Positions 21,932 to 32,421 of a stretch of DNA of 64,000 nt are shown one piece after another. The DNA comes from Cytospora piceicola (Eukaryota > Ascomycota > Sordariomycetes > Diaporthales > Cytosporaceae), in contig JALQBC010000006.1 of assembly GCA_023375675.1 (NCBI GenBank), forward strand, positions 806,001-870,000, in the 5' to 3' direction. Made by a program: the position numbers and the translations under genes. The notes below the pieces were generated by a model. The model was given only the letters and a program-made list of their open reading frames with translations. It ran no database searches and was not told the DNA's origin. Each line of letters starts with the position of its first letter. Positions within the stretch are counted from its first letter, which is position 1.

Positions 21932-22982
21932 GATTAAGAAGTTGTACTGTGTAGATGGCTTGCCAGTACGGAAACGACGACTGCCCAAAAGGTGTGGATT
22001 CTGGGCGTTTGAGTGTTGATGTTGCAGCGTCGGTCGACTATGGGAGTTCTAAGTCCCGAGTTCCGTACTGTTGATTGTCCGGTTTGGTGTTGATAGTAAT
22101 CGCGATGATCCAAAGAACTGGTGGGTGATGTGGGCCAGGTTCTGGGTTGTCTGGAAGATGCGTGCGGACAATTTACACAGGTTGATGGGTAAGGAGAGTT
22201 GCAGAAGGTTCAACTAAGGCCTCAGCATAATGTGGAGATTAAAGATGGATACGGGGGGGGCCTTGGGGGGGTAATTAGGTATTTGGTAGAGGTGGCCTTT
22301 TCAAAATGCCAGATTGCAGAAAACGAAGGAAGGGAAGAAGGATGGCTATAATAAGAGGTGTATGGTCGCTGCCTTGGGTAGCTTGGCTGGCGGGTTGCTC
22401 GTGTTCGTGCTTACCTTCTGCTGATCAAGGTTGGGGCAACGTGGCCTCTTTATTCCCAAGCTGGGGCGCAGTCAAAGCCCCTGAAGGGAGGCAAGGACGC
22501 CAAGCAGGGGCACGAACTTGGCCCAAGAACGTGCTTTTGACAGCCTGAGGCACCAATTTAGTGGAATTGTGGATCGTGACTTCCCCAGGTGAGACGGGCT
22601 GATGTGCAGGGAGGAGGCGACGCCGCTGTTTGGTTGGTGGATCAGGCGGAGGGTGGATCGGCGGTGGATCGGAAATGGAAAGTCCAGGTCCGGCCCCCGA
22701 ACGCAGGGGAAGGTCGATTAAAATGGACCAAGCGCCAGGGATCAACGATGCAGGGAAGACCATGACGGCCCGTATTACCTTCCAACTTACGGTGTCGAAA
22801 ACGGTGCCAAACATAGTTCTTGGAGGCCTGTTCCAAGCGGCCTCTCCAAGTCATCGCTAGCGAGATGACGGCTTCAGCTTTTGCCTACAGTAGTGCTTAT
22901 GTGATCGATCCATAGGCCACACACAGGCCTTCCAACTTGCAATTGAGCTGATATAGTTCACTCAGCACTGTTCACCAAGCAA

Positions 22983-22992
22983 TACCTAGGTA
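22983..22992. repeat. TACCTAGGTA palindrome, copy 3
   Basis: Perfect 10-bp palindrome in the hac1 upstream region. Confidence 0.95.
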
Positions 22993-24434
22993 CCTAACTA
23001 GGACACTTAGACAGGCCGGTCGTTCGACTTTCGTCATCCAGCTTGCATGTTGGCGATGTCTCGTGGTCGTGGTGGTAAAACGGGAGCTCGGGCTCCGTAT
23101 CGTTTCCCGTCCACCGTCTGTTACCAAACTTGGGAAGTCGTATTATCACATCGATCTTGCCTGTACACGCCGCAGCACGACATCCAACCGGCCAGCACGG
23201 GGATTCTGGAAACCAGATTTAAGAGACCCTGAAATCGATGATCTCCCCTCCAGTTCACTCCCAGGCTTATAAGACCGACCTACCTGCCAATTCTGCCGAT
23301 CTAGCAGACGCTCCGCCCGCTCCGTAGCAGCAAAAGTGCACATGGTGCTCTACTTCTATGAACTCCCTACTGTACTACTCCAGTATATGTGAAATGTTCT
23401 CCATCAATTCGTTCTATTTGCCGGTCTCGAGGCGATTTCACATATCTCTCTCGAATGCTTTTGGGTTGGGGTATGTATGCTGTGACAGCAGAATGGCCGA
23501 TCACCCGAAAGGAAAACGGTGCCTCACGACACCGACAGAGACATGCAGACAAGAGTGACACGGATGCCTCTGCCCCGGTCAAATCCAAAACACCGCCCTT
23601 TGAACGAGGAACTCTAGTCTCCACGCTCCGAGTCGATTGCCAACGAGATTGACGACGTGTGAGTTTGAGAACGGCGCGACCGAGTCCAGCGGTCAGCCCA
23701 GTCCCGGCTCACCGTGGCCGACACGGGCGACACGAACGGCGGTGGTGCGTTGTCACTGCTTGACTGTCTCCCCGATGGGGCCCCCGGACAGCAATCCGAC
23801 CCCAGGTCCCAGGAGCCCCGTATGCCGCCATCCCGCGCGGTCCACCATCTCCATATTTAGACAAATGGGGTTACTGCTCTTCCAAGTTTGAGGCTTCTTC
23901 CAGCCTGCCAACACTTCCAGGACCGGAAACGAAGCCGTAAAGGGTGGACCACGGAGGTGTGTTTGGACCTTCCAGAAACCCCTCGCCGAAATTCTGCGCA
24001 GCTCGCTTGGATGCTGCGACGTTCGCTTGCGACGTTGGCGGCTTTCCAGAAGGAAAAGGGGGCGGGTCCTGTCGTGATTTAAGCCTCAGGCCGTCAATCT
24101 GCCGTGTGAGTCCGTGCTGACACCGGTCTTCGGAGAATCATCCCTTTGTTGCTTCCGTGGTTCTCTAGCTTGAAGTCAAGATTAAACTGAACCCTTTCCT
24201 CTCGAACTTGAAACATGTCTTGATGACAATCGAGGATCGAGACTTCAGATTCGGAACTCGGGAGTCTAGTGGCATCGAGGAAAGTATGTACTGGCTTATA
24301 CTGTGTAGTCTTAGACAAGCCCAGCGTGTATCGTGTATAAGGTATGACATGGTGTGGGCGCCAACCCCGTAATTGTCGTTCTCAAGAGGTCTCGACTCGT
24401 TAGTAAGTTTCGAGTCCCAGAGTTTATTCTCCAC

Positions 24435-24446
24435 TACCCTAGGGTA
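24435..24446. repeat. TACCCTAGGGTA palindrome
   Basis: Perfect 12-bp palindrome, a one-step-longer version of TACCTAGGTA; three copies in the window. Confidence 0.95.
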
Positions 24447-25714
24447 TGGTCCCTCAGATCCAACGGCTGCATGGCGGTTCCTAACTTGATTGCCTTGCCG
24501 TTCCCCGAGCAGAGCGTAGTGCACGTGGTTGGTTACCTATCTACCAGCCTACTTAGTACTCAGGTAGGTAGCGGAACCGTATCAGGGTATTTCGCGACGG
24601 AGAACAAAGAGCCGCTGGTCGTATCCTTGGCCGCCTGGATGGTGCAATATGCACGACGACACGCGCGTTCGTTATCCCATCCCTTTGCCACTTTATCGTA
24701 AGTGGCGTCCCTATTCAGATTCATTTGCGGACTGAAACGGAGAGGCGCTAGTACCCCGTTTCCCATCCCGAGGGATCCAAAGGGGTAACACGGAGGATGC
24801 AGCCTCAAATGCGCCAATGATGCACCGGGATTACTACCAGTTGACACCACACAAGGCCAGCAAGCAGCACATGATTCCTGCAGGATTTCTGCAGTGCAGT
24901 GACACGCATTTTGCTGCGTGACACCCAAGCGGAGAGAAAGGGCCTCGTGAGACGGGAGAGCTGCTTGCCTGCTGCAGTGTCACCGAGGAACTCTCAACGT
25001 TCCTTCACTCACGTCAGCCTTCGGGGCCATAGGCTGGCAGGCTGGCCGTTTGATTGCTTGCGCCCGCTCTGTGCTGTGTAAGCGACGAGCCGATGCCGTG
25101 TGCGAGTAGACTGCAATGAGCCAGTGTCTGATTGCACATGCACTGAGGAGATACGGAGTACGGAGCCTACGGGTTAAACCCTGAGCCGCACCAGGGGTGG
25201 GCATTAATGTCACCCCTCAACTCGGGCACCCGAACGTTTCTCCCTCCGTACTCATGTAATAGTTCACTATATATGGACCTTGAATTTGAGTTGAGTGCGA
25301 ATTACGCGAGAGACCTCTGATATCGTGGACCCGGCAGTAAGCAACGAGGACGTGCTAGGGTGCTGGACTTGCACAGCCCCGGGGCATATGCTTACACTAT
25401 ATATAACGGCTATTAGCCAACTTGATATAACAACTCTCTGATAAGATGTTACGAAAACCATAATATCCGATAAACCAAAATGACTAGAACCCCACTTGAG
25501 ATGACAATCATGTGCTGTCTTTACCCGTAGATATTATAGTGCATCTTGCAAGTGTCTACAGAATTCGACTTTGCCTGCACACCTTCCAAGTGTTATTGTT
25601 GATGATCGCCGGAGCCTTCCTGCATAGAAACATGTCACTGCATGTTTCCCGGCGCATACATACACAAATGGTCTAATGATAGATGTGAACATCTTGCCAA
25701 GTACACAGTATAAA

Positions 25715-25724
25715 TACCTAGGTA
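25715..25724. repeat. TACCTAGGTA palindrome, copy 4
   Basis: Perfect 10-bp palindrome in the same gene-poor region. Confidence 0.95.
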
Positions 25725-26377
25725 TTCCTGCCGGTTTTCAGATATTTTTGACCCGGAATGACGCGGGTGGGAGTGTTGTTATTTACTCTCGCACAGACCA
25801 TAATACCTCAATATACTCGTATTGTCTACAGCATTGCGGCGTTCGATCGTCGCCATGTTATCCGGTTTGGTTTCGCTCCCTTGATGAAAAGATTCTGTAT
25901 GCGGAATGCTACAGGGCATTGACTGATCTGGACCGTCACCCGTAGGCTGACCGATGAGTATATGTGCACGTTGTGGCTTATGACCCCTCGTACCAGACTG
26001 TCCATCGGCGATCAGTGCCTTGGGAGGCGTCTCAATGGCACTTTCCTCCGTTAGATATTTGCAACACCATATCCAGGTGACCCTGAATCCCTCTTTCTCT
26101 CTTTAGCAACGCTGTATGTGTGGTGATTATACCTGGGGCCCCTAGCGGGACCTATTCAATGCTGGTTGGGCTTCATGCTCAGATGACCCAACCGCCAGGA
26201 CCTCACCACTACATTGAGAACATCAGAGACTACCACCTGTTGCTTATTCTTTTTTTGTTTCACCGAATTGCAACACAATCATCTCACCCTTCTAGCGATA
26301 CTCTGCACTGTCACCTGCGGCGCAAGCACAACCTGACGAAGCATCGCACCATCATTCAAACGAGGGCAACAATTGTA

Positions 26378-27051
26378 ATGGCACAGATCAAACCAGATAC
26401 TGGCCCAAACAGGGAAATCCTCGTGGAGATAGTCATAAACACCCAAGGAACCATCCGCGTGAGCACAGCGCAGCACACCAGGAAGCTCGTCCCGCCCGTC
26501 GTCGTGCGCACAAGAGACCTGAGGGTCATCTACGGGTTCGGGGAGGTGAACTTCCAGTTCTACGTCAAGGTGACCCTCTGCAACCCAAATGACGGCACGG
26601 CGGTCGACGACGAGAACCCCCTTGTCGGAGGGTTCTCGCAGATGATCACTCAGCGACACATCCACAGCTACACGTTCGACATGCTGGACCCGGATGGGCC
26701 TTACATATACTTTGTGTTCGGGGACCTGCAGTTTGATCGCCTCGGCGACTTCAAGATGGGTATCAACATGCAGGTGGTGGACTACCGGTCTGGCGCGAGG
26801 GGACCACGCGGACAGCCGCTCAGGTACGGGGGCGAGGCTTTAACGAGGCGCTTTGCGGTGGTGGAGGACGCTATAACGAAAGGACCCGATTTGTTGTGTA
26901 TGTTTTAGCAGCACGTATCTGGGTGTATAGTTGTCAATTGCGCTAACACTGCAAATACACAGACGAACAAACCCGGATGCTCTGGTGGTTAGAGCGACTT
27001 GGGTGTGTGGAGGCAAGGTCACCTGGGCAGAGTGGAAGCTCGGACAGGTAG
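26378..27051 (+). CDS. Small divergent velvet-domain-like protein
   Basis: Exons 26378-26897 and 26963-27051 give 202 residues. The 65-bp intron has a GTATGT donor and a GCTAAC branch site. The order of conserved-looking pieces resembles the velvet fold: an N-terminal strand followed by LVPPVVVRTRDL (compare the PPPVV-L motif), FQFYVKVTLCNP, LVGGFSQM, then YIYFVFGDLQFDRLGDFKMGINMQVVD (compare FxFPDLxVxxxGxYxLRFxL) and a terminal RRFAVVED segment. Velvet proteins are fungal regulators of development and secondary metabolism. Here the protein is short, without the long linker of VeA or VosA. The ATG at 26378 is chosen because the upstream in-frame part is unconserved and begins without ATG. Assignment is by eye; a velvet profile search would settle it. 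Confidence 0.6.
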
Positions 27052-27374
27052 GCATGTAGTGAGTTTACATACCCTGATTATGTAGTAGTGGCCAGCGGTA
27101 AGGGCAGTCGAAAGAAGTTTGAGTGTAAGGCGAGTACAGTCACGGGAGTTTACTTCATGTGGACATTCACATCGTCTGCGCAGTATCACCAAAGCCAATT
27201 GATTACCATGTTGAAGTCTTTTTGAATCAAACGATTTATAAAAAAGTGTTACTATGTATCTCGTATGCAGGCACAAACCTACCTAAGTAGTCACTGCCCT
27301 TACTCAAGTGCTCTACCGGTATTGGAAGCTCTATCACTACATGGCCCCTGGGAAGATTTTCTTAGGGAAGCTGG
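27052..27374. other. Convergent 3' region
   Basis: 323 bp between the velvet-like and kinase-like genes; no feature. Confidence 0.4.
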
Positions 27375-28454
27375 TCACGAGTCGTCTTCGGTATCAGAGT
27401 CGCTATTGTCACGATTTGGCCGATGATAAGTCCTGCTCTCATCGACCTCGACAATCTCTGGCAGCCCTGAAGTGACGTTATACCTGACCTTGACCAAGTA
27501 CCAAGGCCCGTGGACAAGCTTGACATTCACAGCCGCTTCCCGGGTGCCGTAACACAAAGGTAAAGATAGCGCCGCAGGAACACGGCGTATTCTCGGAACC
27601 GGGGCATGGATTGCGGTGATGTCGTTGAAGAGTGGTGTCAGGTCAGGCAAAGATGTGCCTCTGCTGTCAGGGCCATCGGGAAATGCAAGCCTCTGTAGCT
27701 TAGAAAGCCAGCCTTGTAGGAGACTCTCAAGCACATCAGCTGGGGCTTCCATGGCGCCGGTGGTGCTTGGGCAGTTGAGGAGGCGGACAATAGCTCTGTG
27801 CAGTGATTGGATATCCCCCAAGAGTTTCACATTTACGCTTCCCGGTACAAATGGACCAAGTATGGCAGAACCGAGATCGCCGATGTAGAAGTCGGGTACA
27901 TTACTGTTGTCTTCAAAATTGACGAAGATGTTGCGCATCTCAAGATCCCTGTGCAGAACGGGAAAATCGAGTGAGTACATGAACTGAAGGGAATGCATTA
28001 CCTGCCATGCCAGATGTCGTATCAGCGGCCGGGGAATAAGCTGTCCCCGCCTCTTGTAGCTTTCGAAAAGCTGCTCCAACGTACCACCGTTGTAGTATCT
28101 CATGTATGTAACTCGGTGGACGTATCTTGAGTGGCTGGTCGGTCTTGGGGAGGAATCGACGTTTTTGACAGAATAGAGGCGAACAATATTTGGCTGTACA
28201 TTTATCCGCTGGGCCTCGTCCTGTAGGTGTGATGCAGCCATGAGCTCGTGATCCTCAGACATCAACATGGGCGAGTCTAGTCGGTGTATGGTGACCTTTC
28301 TGATAAGCAACTCACTTACCTGAGGCGAAACCTTGACGACCAGTTGGACTTGACTCTGAGAACCACGACCAAGATGCCCGGCGAACAGGTAGTGATTCTC
28401 TTCGTCCACGAAAAGGTGGCCATAACTGACGGCAGCAGACGTGGACTCGGTCAT
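27375..28454 (-). CDS. Protein kinase-like protein with DLG in place of DFG
   Basis: 359-residue single-exon protein. A Gly loop GHLGRGSQSQVQLV at about 26-39, an IRKVT lysine at 53, the catalytic loop VLHRDLEMRNIFV (His168-Arg-Asp170, Asn175) and IGDLGSA (Asp193) are visible. Catalytic Asp, Asn and metal-binding Asp are retained, but Phe of DFG is Leu and the usual Lys of HRDLKxxN is Met. It may therefore be an active but unusual kinase. The part after about 230 is short and divergent, and the usual APE/subdomain IX landmarks are not obvious. It belongs to the loosely defined accessory fungal kinases. Substrate is unknown. A 20-bp GT...AG look-alike at 28319-28300 is not an intron, since it would break the kinase subdomain I-II frame. 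Confidence 0.75.
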   Translation of the reverse strand: MTESTSAAVSYGHLFVDEENHYLFAGHLGRGSQSQVQLVVKVSPQVSELLIRKVTIHRLDSPMLMSEDHELMAASHLQDEAQRINVQPNIVRLYSVKNVDSSPRPTSHSRYVHRVTYMRYYNGGTLEQLFESYKRRGQLIPRPLIRHLAWQVMHSLQFMYSLDFPVLHRDLEMRNIFVNFEDNSNVPDFYIGDLGSAILGPFVPGSVNVKLLGDIQSLHRAIVRLLNCPSTTGAMEAPADVLESLLQGWLSKLQRLAFPDGPDSRGTSLPDLTPLFNDITAIHAPVPRIRRVPAALSLPLCYGTREAAVNVKLVHGPWYLVKVRYNVTSGLPEIVEVDESRTYHRPNRDNSDSDTEDDS

Positions 28455-29761
28455 TTTTCTCGGATGAAGGGCTGTTCCGATTCGATATGGCGGTGATGCA
28501 AAGAGAATCTTTGGAGTTGCTAAATATTCCCAAAGATGGTACAGCGGATTGCAAAGTCCCGATACTTGAGTGCGTTAACTAGACTGGGATATATAAACAT
28601 GTAGCATTAATATCAAGTGGTGGACACCTGAACAGACAATGAGCCTTATCTGTCTGAAAGAAACACAAGAGGTCTTCTACTAATGCTTCATTGTCCACTT
28701 AAGAGGCGGGGCGAAGAAAGCCGCGAGACAAAGCGGATCTGTGACATGTCGAGAACAATGGCCATGTCAGAGAATCTTGGGAGTACCACAAGACAATAGC
28801 GAACCGTAGGACGAAAGCTGCGTAGACCATGGCAGCACATGGGGCCGGGGTTTGGCGTTGTTTTCACGAAGGCGAAGCGTTTCTGTTCTGGTCAACTGGT
28901 ATAATTATTCGAAGCCTGCATGATTGATGTAATCCTACAGTGCCTGGATAAGTCACCTCCTGCGACCCTGTTCAAGTCATTGTCTCTTTACTTGTCTGGT
29001 CTTGTTACCATCCTTCTATACATGTACTCGGAGGTTGAGAGGTTGAGAGCAGAAATTGCTAAGTTCGGCAGTATTTGGTCCTTAGATGTTCGAGGCCTCT
29101 TCGTATCCTCGCCACCGTGTAAGTGTTTAAGGATGGAAAATATCGAACAGGTTAATGCTCGTGAGCGAGATCGGCAAGGCAGAATAGTTGACTTGCAACG
29201 TGTTGCCTTAAGGCCTGGGACATATCGCGGATCGTACCTTCGTCAGAAAGCTACTTACCTATCTGCCAGCAAACGTTGACAACATTGGAGTTAACAGCGT
29301 CTGTCCGTACATCAAACTCTTCAATGTTGATCACCAAGCTATCCATGTAATCTTCGATATTATCTTCTTTTTTGAGTTATCGTGGGTGCTCAACAGAGAA
29401 CTGTCCATGCTGCAAAATACTGATAGTGTCTCAGGTGCAGGATATCCAGCTATAAGACCAGATTCATTCCTAGCCCCCCTGGGGTGGTCACCCTTTTAGT
29501 TAGCCAGTATATTGATTCTGTTCCACAAACAGTGGTACAACAATATGGGATCGTACGTCTCTCGATGCAAGTTGGCTTGCCGCTTCAGTATTGACGAAAC
29601 GTGCTCATCCACAAGCAATGGTGGGCATCCCACAGGGGAGCGGGTCATGTCCCTGCTTGTGTTGACTCTCGTGGCGTGACATCCCGACTCTGGGCCCAGC
29701 GAACATCACACGTAGGTCTCTGTTGTCAGTCCTGGTTGGGAAGTTGGTGACCATGATTATA

Positions 29762-29783
29762 TACCCTAGGGTACCCTAGGGTA
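29762..29783. repeat. Two overlapping TACCCTAGGGTA palindromes
   Basis: Copies at 29762-29773 and 29772-29783 share two bases, so the 22-bp block is a tandem palindrome. Confidence 0.95.
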
Positions 29784-30907
29784 AGTGTTATTGGAAAGGG
29801 TATGTATCTGTTAATCTTCGCCGGCCTTGTCGTATTCCTTGGTGGTTCTTTAGCAAGATTCCACATGAAATGGGCAGGGCTACGGGGTCGACAAGTAGTT
29901 CCCCATCACCAGTGGTTGAAAAAGATATCATGAAAGAGAAAAAAGGTACTGTCAGGCAGTAATTAGAAGCCCCCTTAATTTGACAACTTCAACCACCAGT
30001 CCACATATTGATACATCGACGCCTACGCCACAGCCATTAGTCAAGGTCAAAAGTCTATGATTTACGTGGCGAGACCTGCTTCGTCACAACACTCCCCATC
30101 TTGCTCAGCCCTCCTCTGCTACAGATACCAATACGGATGCTCAACCAGAATGTGAAGCTCTTCCAGCCTTTACACGAGATGAATTCTGCCCCCCCCCCCC
30201 CCAAATGGTTCCCTGGGCCGTGACAGCCGATTCTTTGACATTACAGGCTGGCGATGTCGGCTGGCATCTTGGCTCGCCTTCTCCACCAAAATAGATATGT
30301 GGTTTTTCTTGCCTCTATTTTCAAGATGCCCTAGGGTAGAATTCTTGGTAGTCGTCTCGCTCTCCTCAATGGCCATGTGGGCACAGCTAGTCGGAACCTG
30401 TTATCAATGTAACCCGTCTCCTGTTCTGCCTCCCATCATCGTGCCCTAGTCCCCCGTGTCTTCTTCAGACTTGCCGTTGTACTCATAGGCCTTCTCGCCT
30501 TCATTACGGTCATTTCGGGCATGAACGTGACCTTCTTGGCAAGATAGAAAACAGAGCGACTATTATGTTTAGATATTATAAAAGAAAGCGACATTTCTAG
30601 ACAGTCATGTCCAAGAGTTCCGTGCAATATACGATTGCATGAACTTGACGACCTCTTTTTCAACCTCTTTTTCACAAGCGCTATCAATGCCTTTGCCGGC
30701 CCACAGGGACTGTGAGTAATTCCTATTTATGATTACAAGCGTAGTTCCTGAGTCTGATCACCTAGTCACTATTGCGGTCACTCTTGCGGTGAATGCTTCG
30801 TGACGTGCCCGAACTATGGGGGAGCTACCCTCCTACTCACCTGAGTCTGCCAAATACTTTGACGGGAGCCGCGACTCCTTATGATTCACACTTCAGTGGT
30901 AAGCGAG

Positions 30908-30915
30908 TATATAAA
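30908..30915 (+). promoter_or_regulatory. TATA box candidate for the 33-residue gene
   Basis: TATATAAA about 250 bp upstream of the ATG at 31166, followed by a long CAA-rich leader typical of well-expressed fungal genes. Confidence 0.5.
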
Positions 30916-31165
30916 CCCCGAACTGTACCTAAGTATGTAGCCTTCCAATTTGACCAGATTTCAAGACACTTAAACAACCACAACGACCACAACAACCTCG
31001 ACCACCAACAACACCAAGCACAAACAAGAACATCCTACAACAAGTCAACTCCACAAATCCTCACCAGTACGAGCACATTTTCACGTAACACTCAGTAACA
31101 ACAAGCCAGAAATCACAGAACCACTAAACACTCTCCACGCGATAAACCAGACACCATATCTCAAA

Positions 31166-31267
31166 ATGTCGGATCCATACTGCCGGTGCCCGGGAGTCGT
31201 TTACCTCGACGTAAACTATTGTTGCTTGACATGCGGGAAACCTATTCCACCACCCAAGAAGAAGTGA
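31166..31267 (+). CDS. 33-residue cysteine-rich (possible zinc-ribbon) protein
   Basis: A 34-codon frame including stop, below usual gene-calling limits. The protein has two paired cysteine groups (CRC at residues 6-8 and CCLTC at 19-23), tyrosines nearby, and a basic Pro/Lys tail PIPPPKKK. Four or five cysteines with this spacing could bind one zinc ion, like a rubredoxin- or ribbon-type knuckle. No signal peptide is seen, so it is probably intracellular. Support for a real gene comes from the upstream TATA box, the CAA-rich 5' leader and a good TCAAAATG context. No family is recognised. A search against small fungal proteins would decide. Confidence 0.55.
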   Translation: MSDPYCRCPGVVYLDVNYCCLTCGKPIPPPKKK

Positions 31268-32421
31268 CCTCCATGACACGTCGTGGGGCGGCTCCAGAGT
31301 ACAATTGCTTTGTTCAGGGGAAGGATTGCTAGGGGAAGCCGGATGACAATGAAGGGAACTAAAATGGAGGCGGTAGCGGGCCTCAGGCCTTCTGGAGTAT
31401 CCGGAAAATAAGTAAAAATTACAGCTAATAATACTGTTGCAACTGAACCATATAAAGCACCTTTTCTCTCTCCCTGTATTAAAGAGTGATGAGCGTATGT
31501 AACTGTAGCTTGCTTGGACCCCGATACCTTCTCACAAGAGCAAGTATGCAACTCACTCGTGATCAGTCAATCAAAATGATGTCGCTTCGAGGATAGCAGA
31601 TTTTGGTATGCGCAGAAATGAGATGAGTCAATGTCCCAACATGAGCATTATATTCCCCTCCCATTCTCCGCTATGGACCCGTGGGCTCCTGACGCTGTGC
31701 AGCCCATAAGTGCTTCGCAGGTAGGGGCTTATAATACTTGATAGTGACTGCTTTGGAAGGGAGGACTAACTGCGAAGGTGGGAACTTTCGAAACTCTTTA
31801 TATACGACCAGACTGCTCAGTGCCAAGCTCCCCGATGATATCATGTCAAATGAATAGCTATTGCTAACAATGTTTGGGCCTGGGGATCTTCCCATATCGA
31901 CCTGCCTTCCATAATACCATGGATATAAGTGTATCCAACGAGGGAGAAACAGTTCATATTTCCATTTATTACACAAGGTCGCTATAGTTGCATGAAAAGA
32001 GATAATGAGTACTTAGATCTAGCACTCTCCGAGAATGTGGAAGCATACATTAGAGGTCGACAAGTGCTGTAGAAAGGAAGACTTGTGAAGCTGACGTTTC
32101 CTATGTGCTGAGGTCTTTTTTGGGAGCGGGTAAGAGTTAATGAAGTAGCTATTCGGCATTTGCAGGTGACGACGAGTCCATATCGTTTGCTGCAGTGGTC
32201 ACAAGTAGCTCTCGGACGCCCATTGAACTACAGTCCCAATAGTGTGCCAAAATAATACTAGACAGAGCATTCTCATTTCGGCGCCGTGGGGCGGGGGTGC
32301 CCTACGAAGTGGCCGGTCTCTCGTAACTAGACCAGTACCAAACCACAACCTCGCGAAAACACATTGCGTTGATGGCACTGTCGAACTTGTCAGTACACGG
32401 TAGAGCATTCCTGGCTGGTGT
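31268..32421. other. Intergenic region
   Basis: 1.15 kb between the small cysteine-rich gene and the 3' end of the ankyrin gene; no coding or RNA feature seen. Confidence 0.5.

Larger units (their letters stand above)
21932..26377. other. Long gene-poor region upstream of hac1
   Basis: 4.4 kb with many short overlapping frames on both strands but no recognisable domain, splice-consistent gene or RNA gene. It should include the hac1 promoter and long 5' leader on the left. It contains TACCTAGGTA at 22983-22992 and 25715-25724 and TACCCTAGGGTA at 24435-24446. It marks the change from the conserved left part to the accessory middle part. Confidence 0.55.
28455..31165. other. Gene-poor region with the promoter of the small cysteine-rich gene
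   Basis: 2.7 kb. Only weak frames. A tandem pair of TACCCTAGGGTA palindromes lies at 29762-29783 and a C14 run at 30189-30202. The right end is a likely core promoter and leader: TATATAAA at 30908-30915, then a pyrimidine-poor CAA/CCA-rich stretch of about 200 bp without strong hairpins, leading into the 31166 ATG. Confidence 0.5.

Noticed and set aside
28300..28319. 20-bp GT...AG segment in the kinase-like gene
   Set aside because: Too short for an intron, and removal would break the frame between kinase subdomains I and II.
29762..29783. Possible telomere-like repeat (CCCTAGGG units)
   Set aside because: Fungal telomere repeat is TTAGGG in tandem; this is a short palindrome and not a telomeric array.
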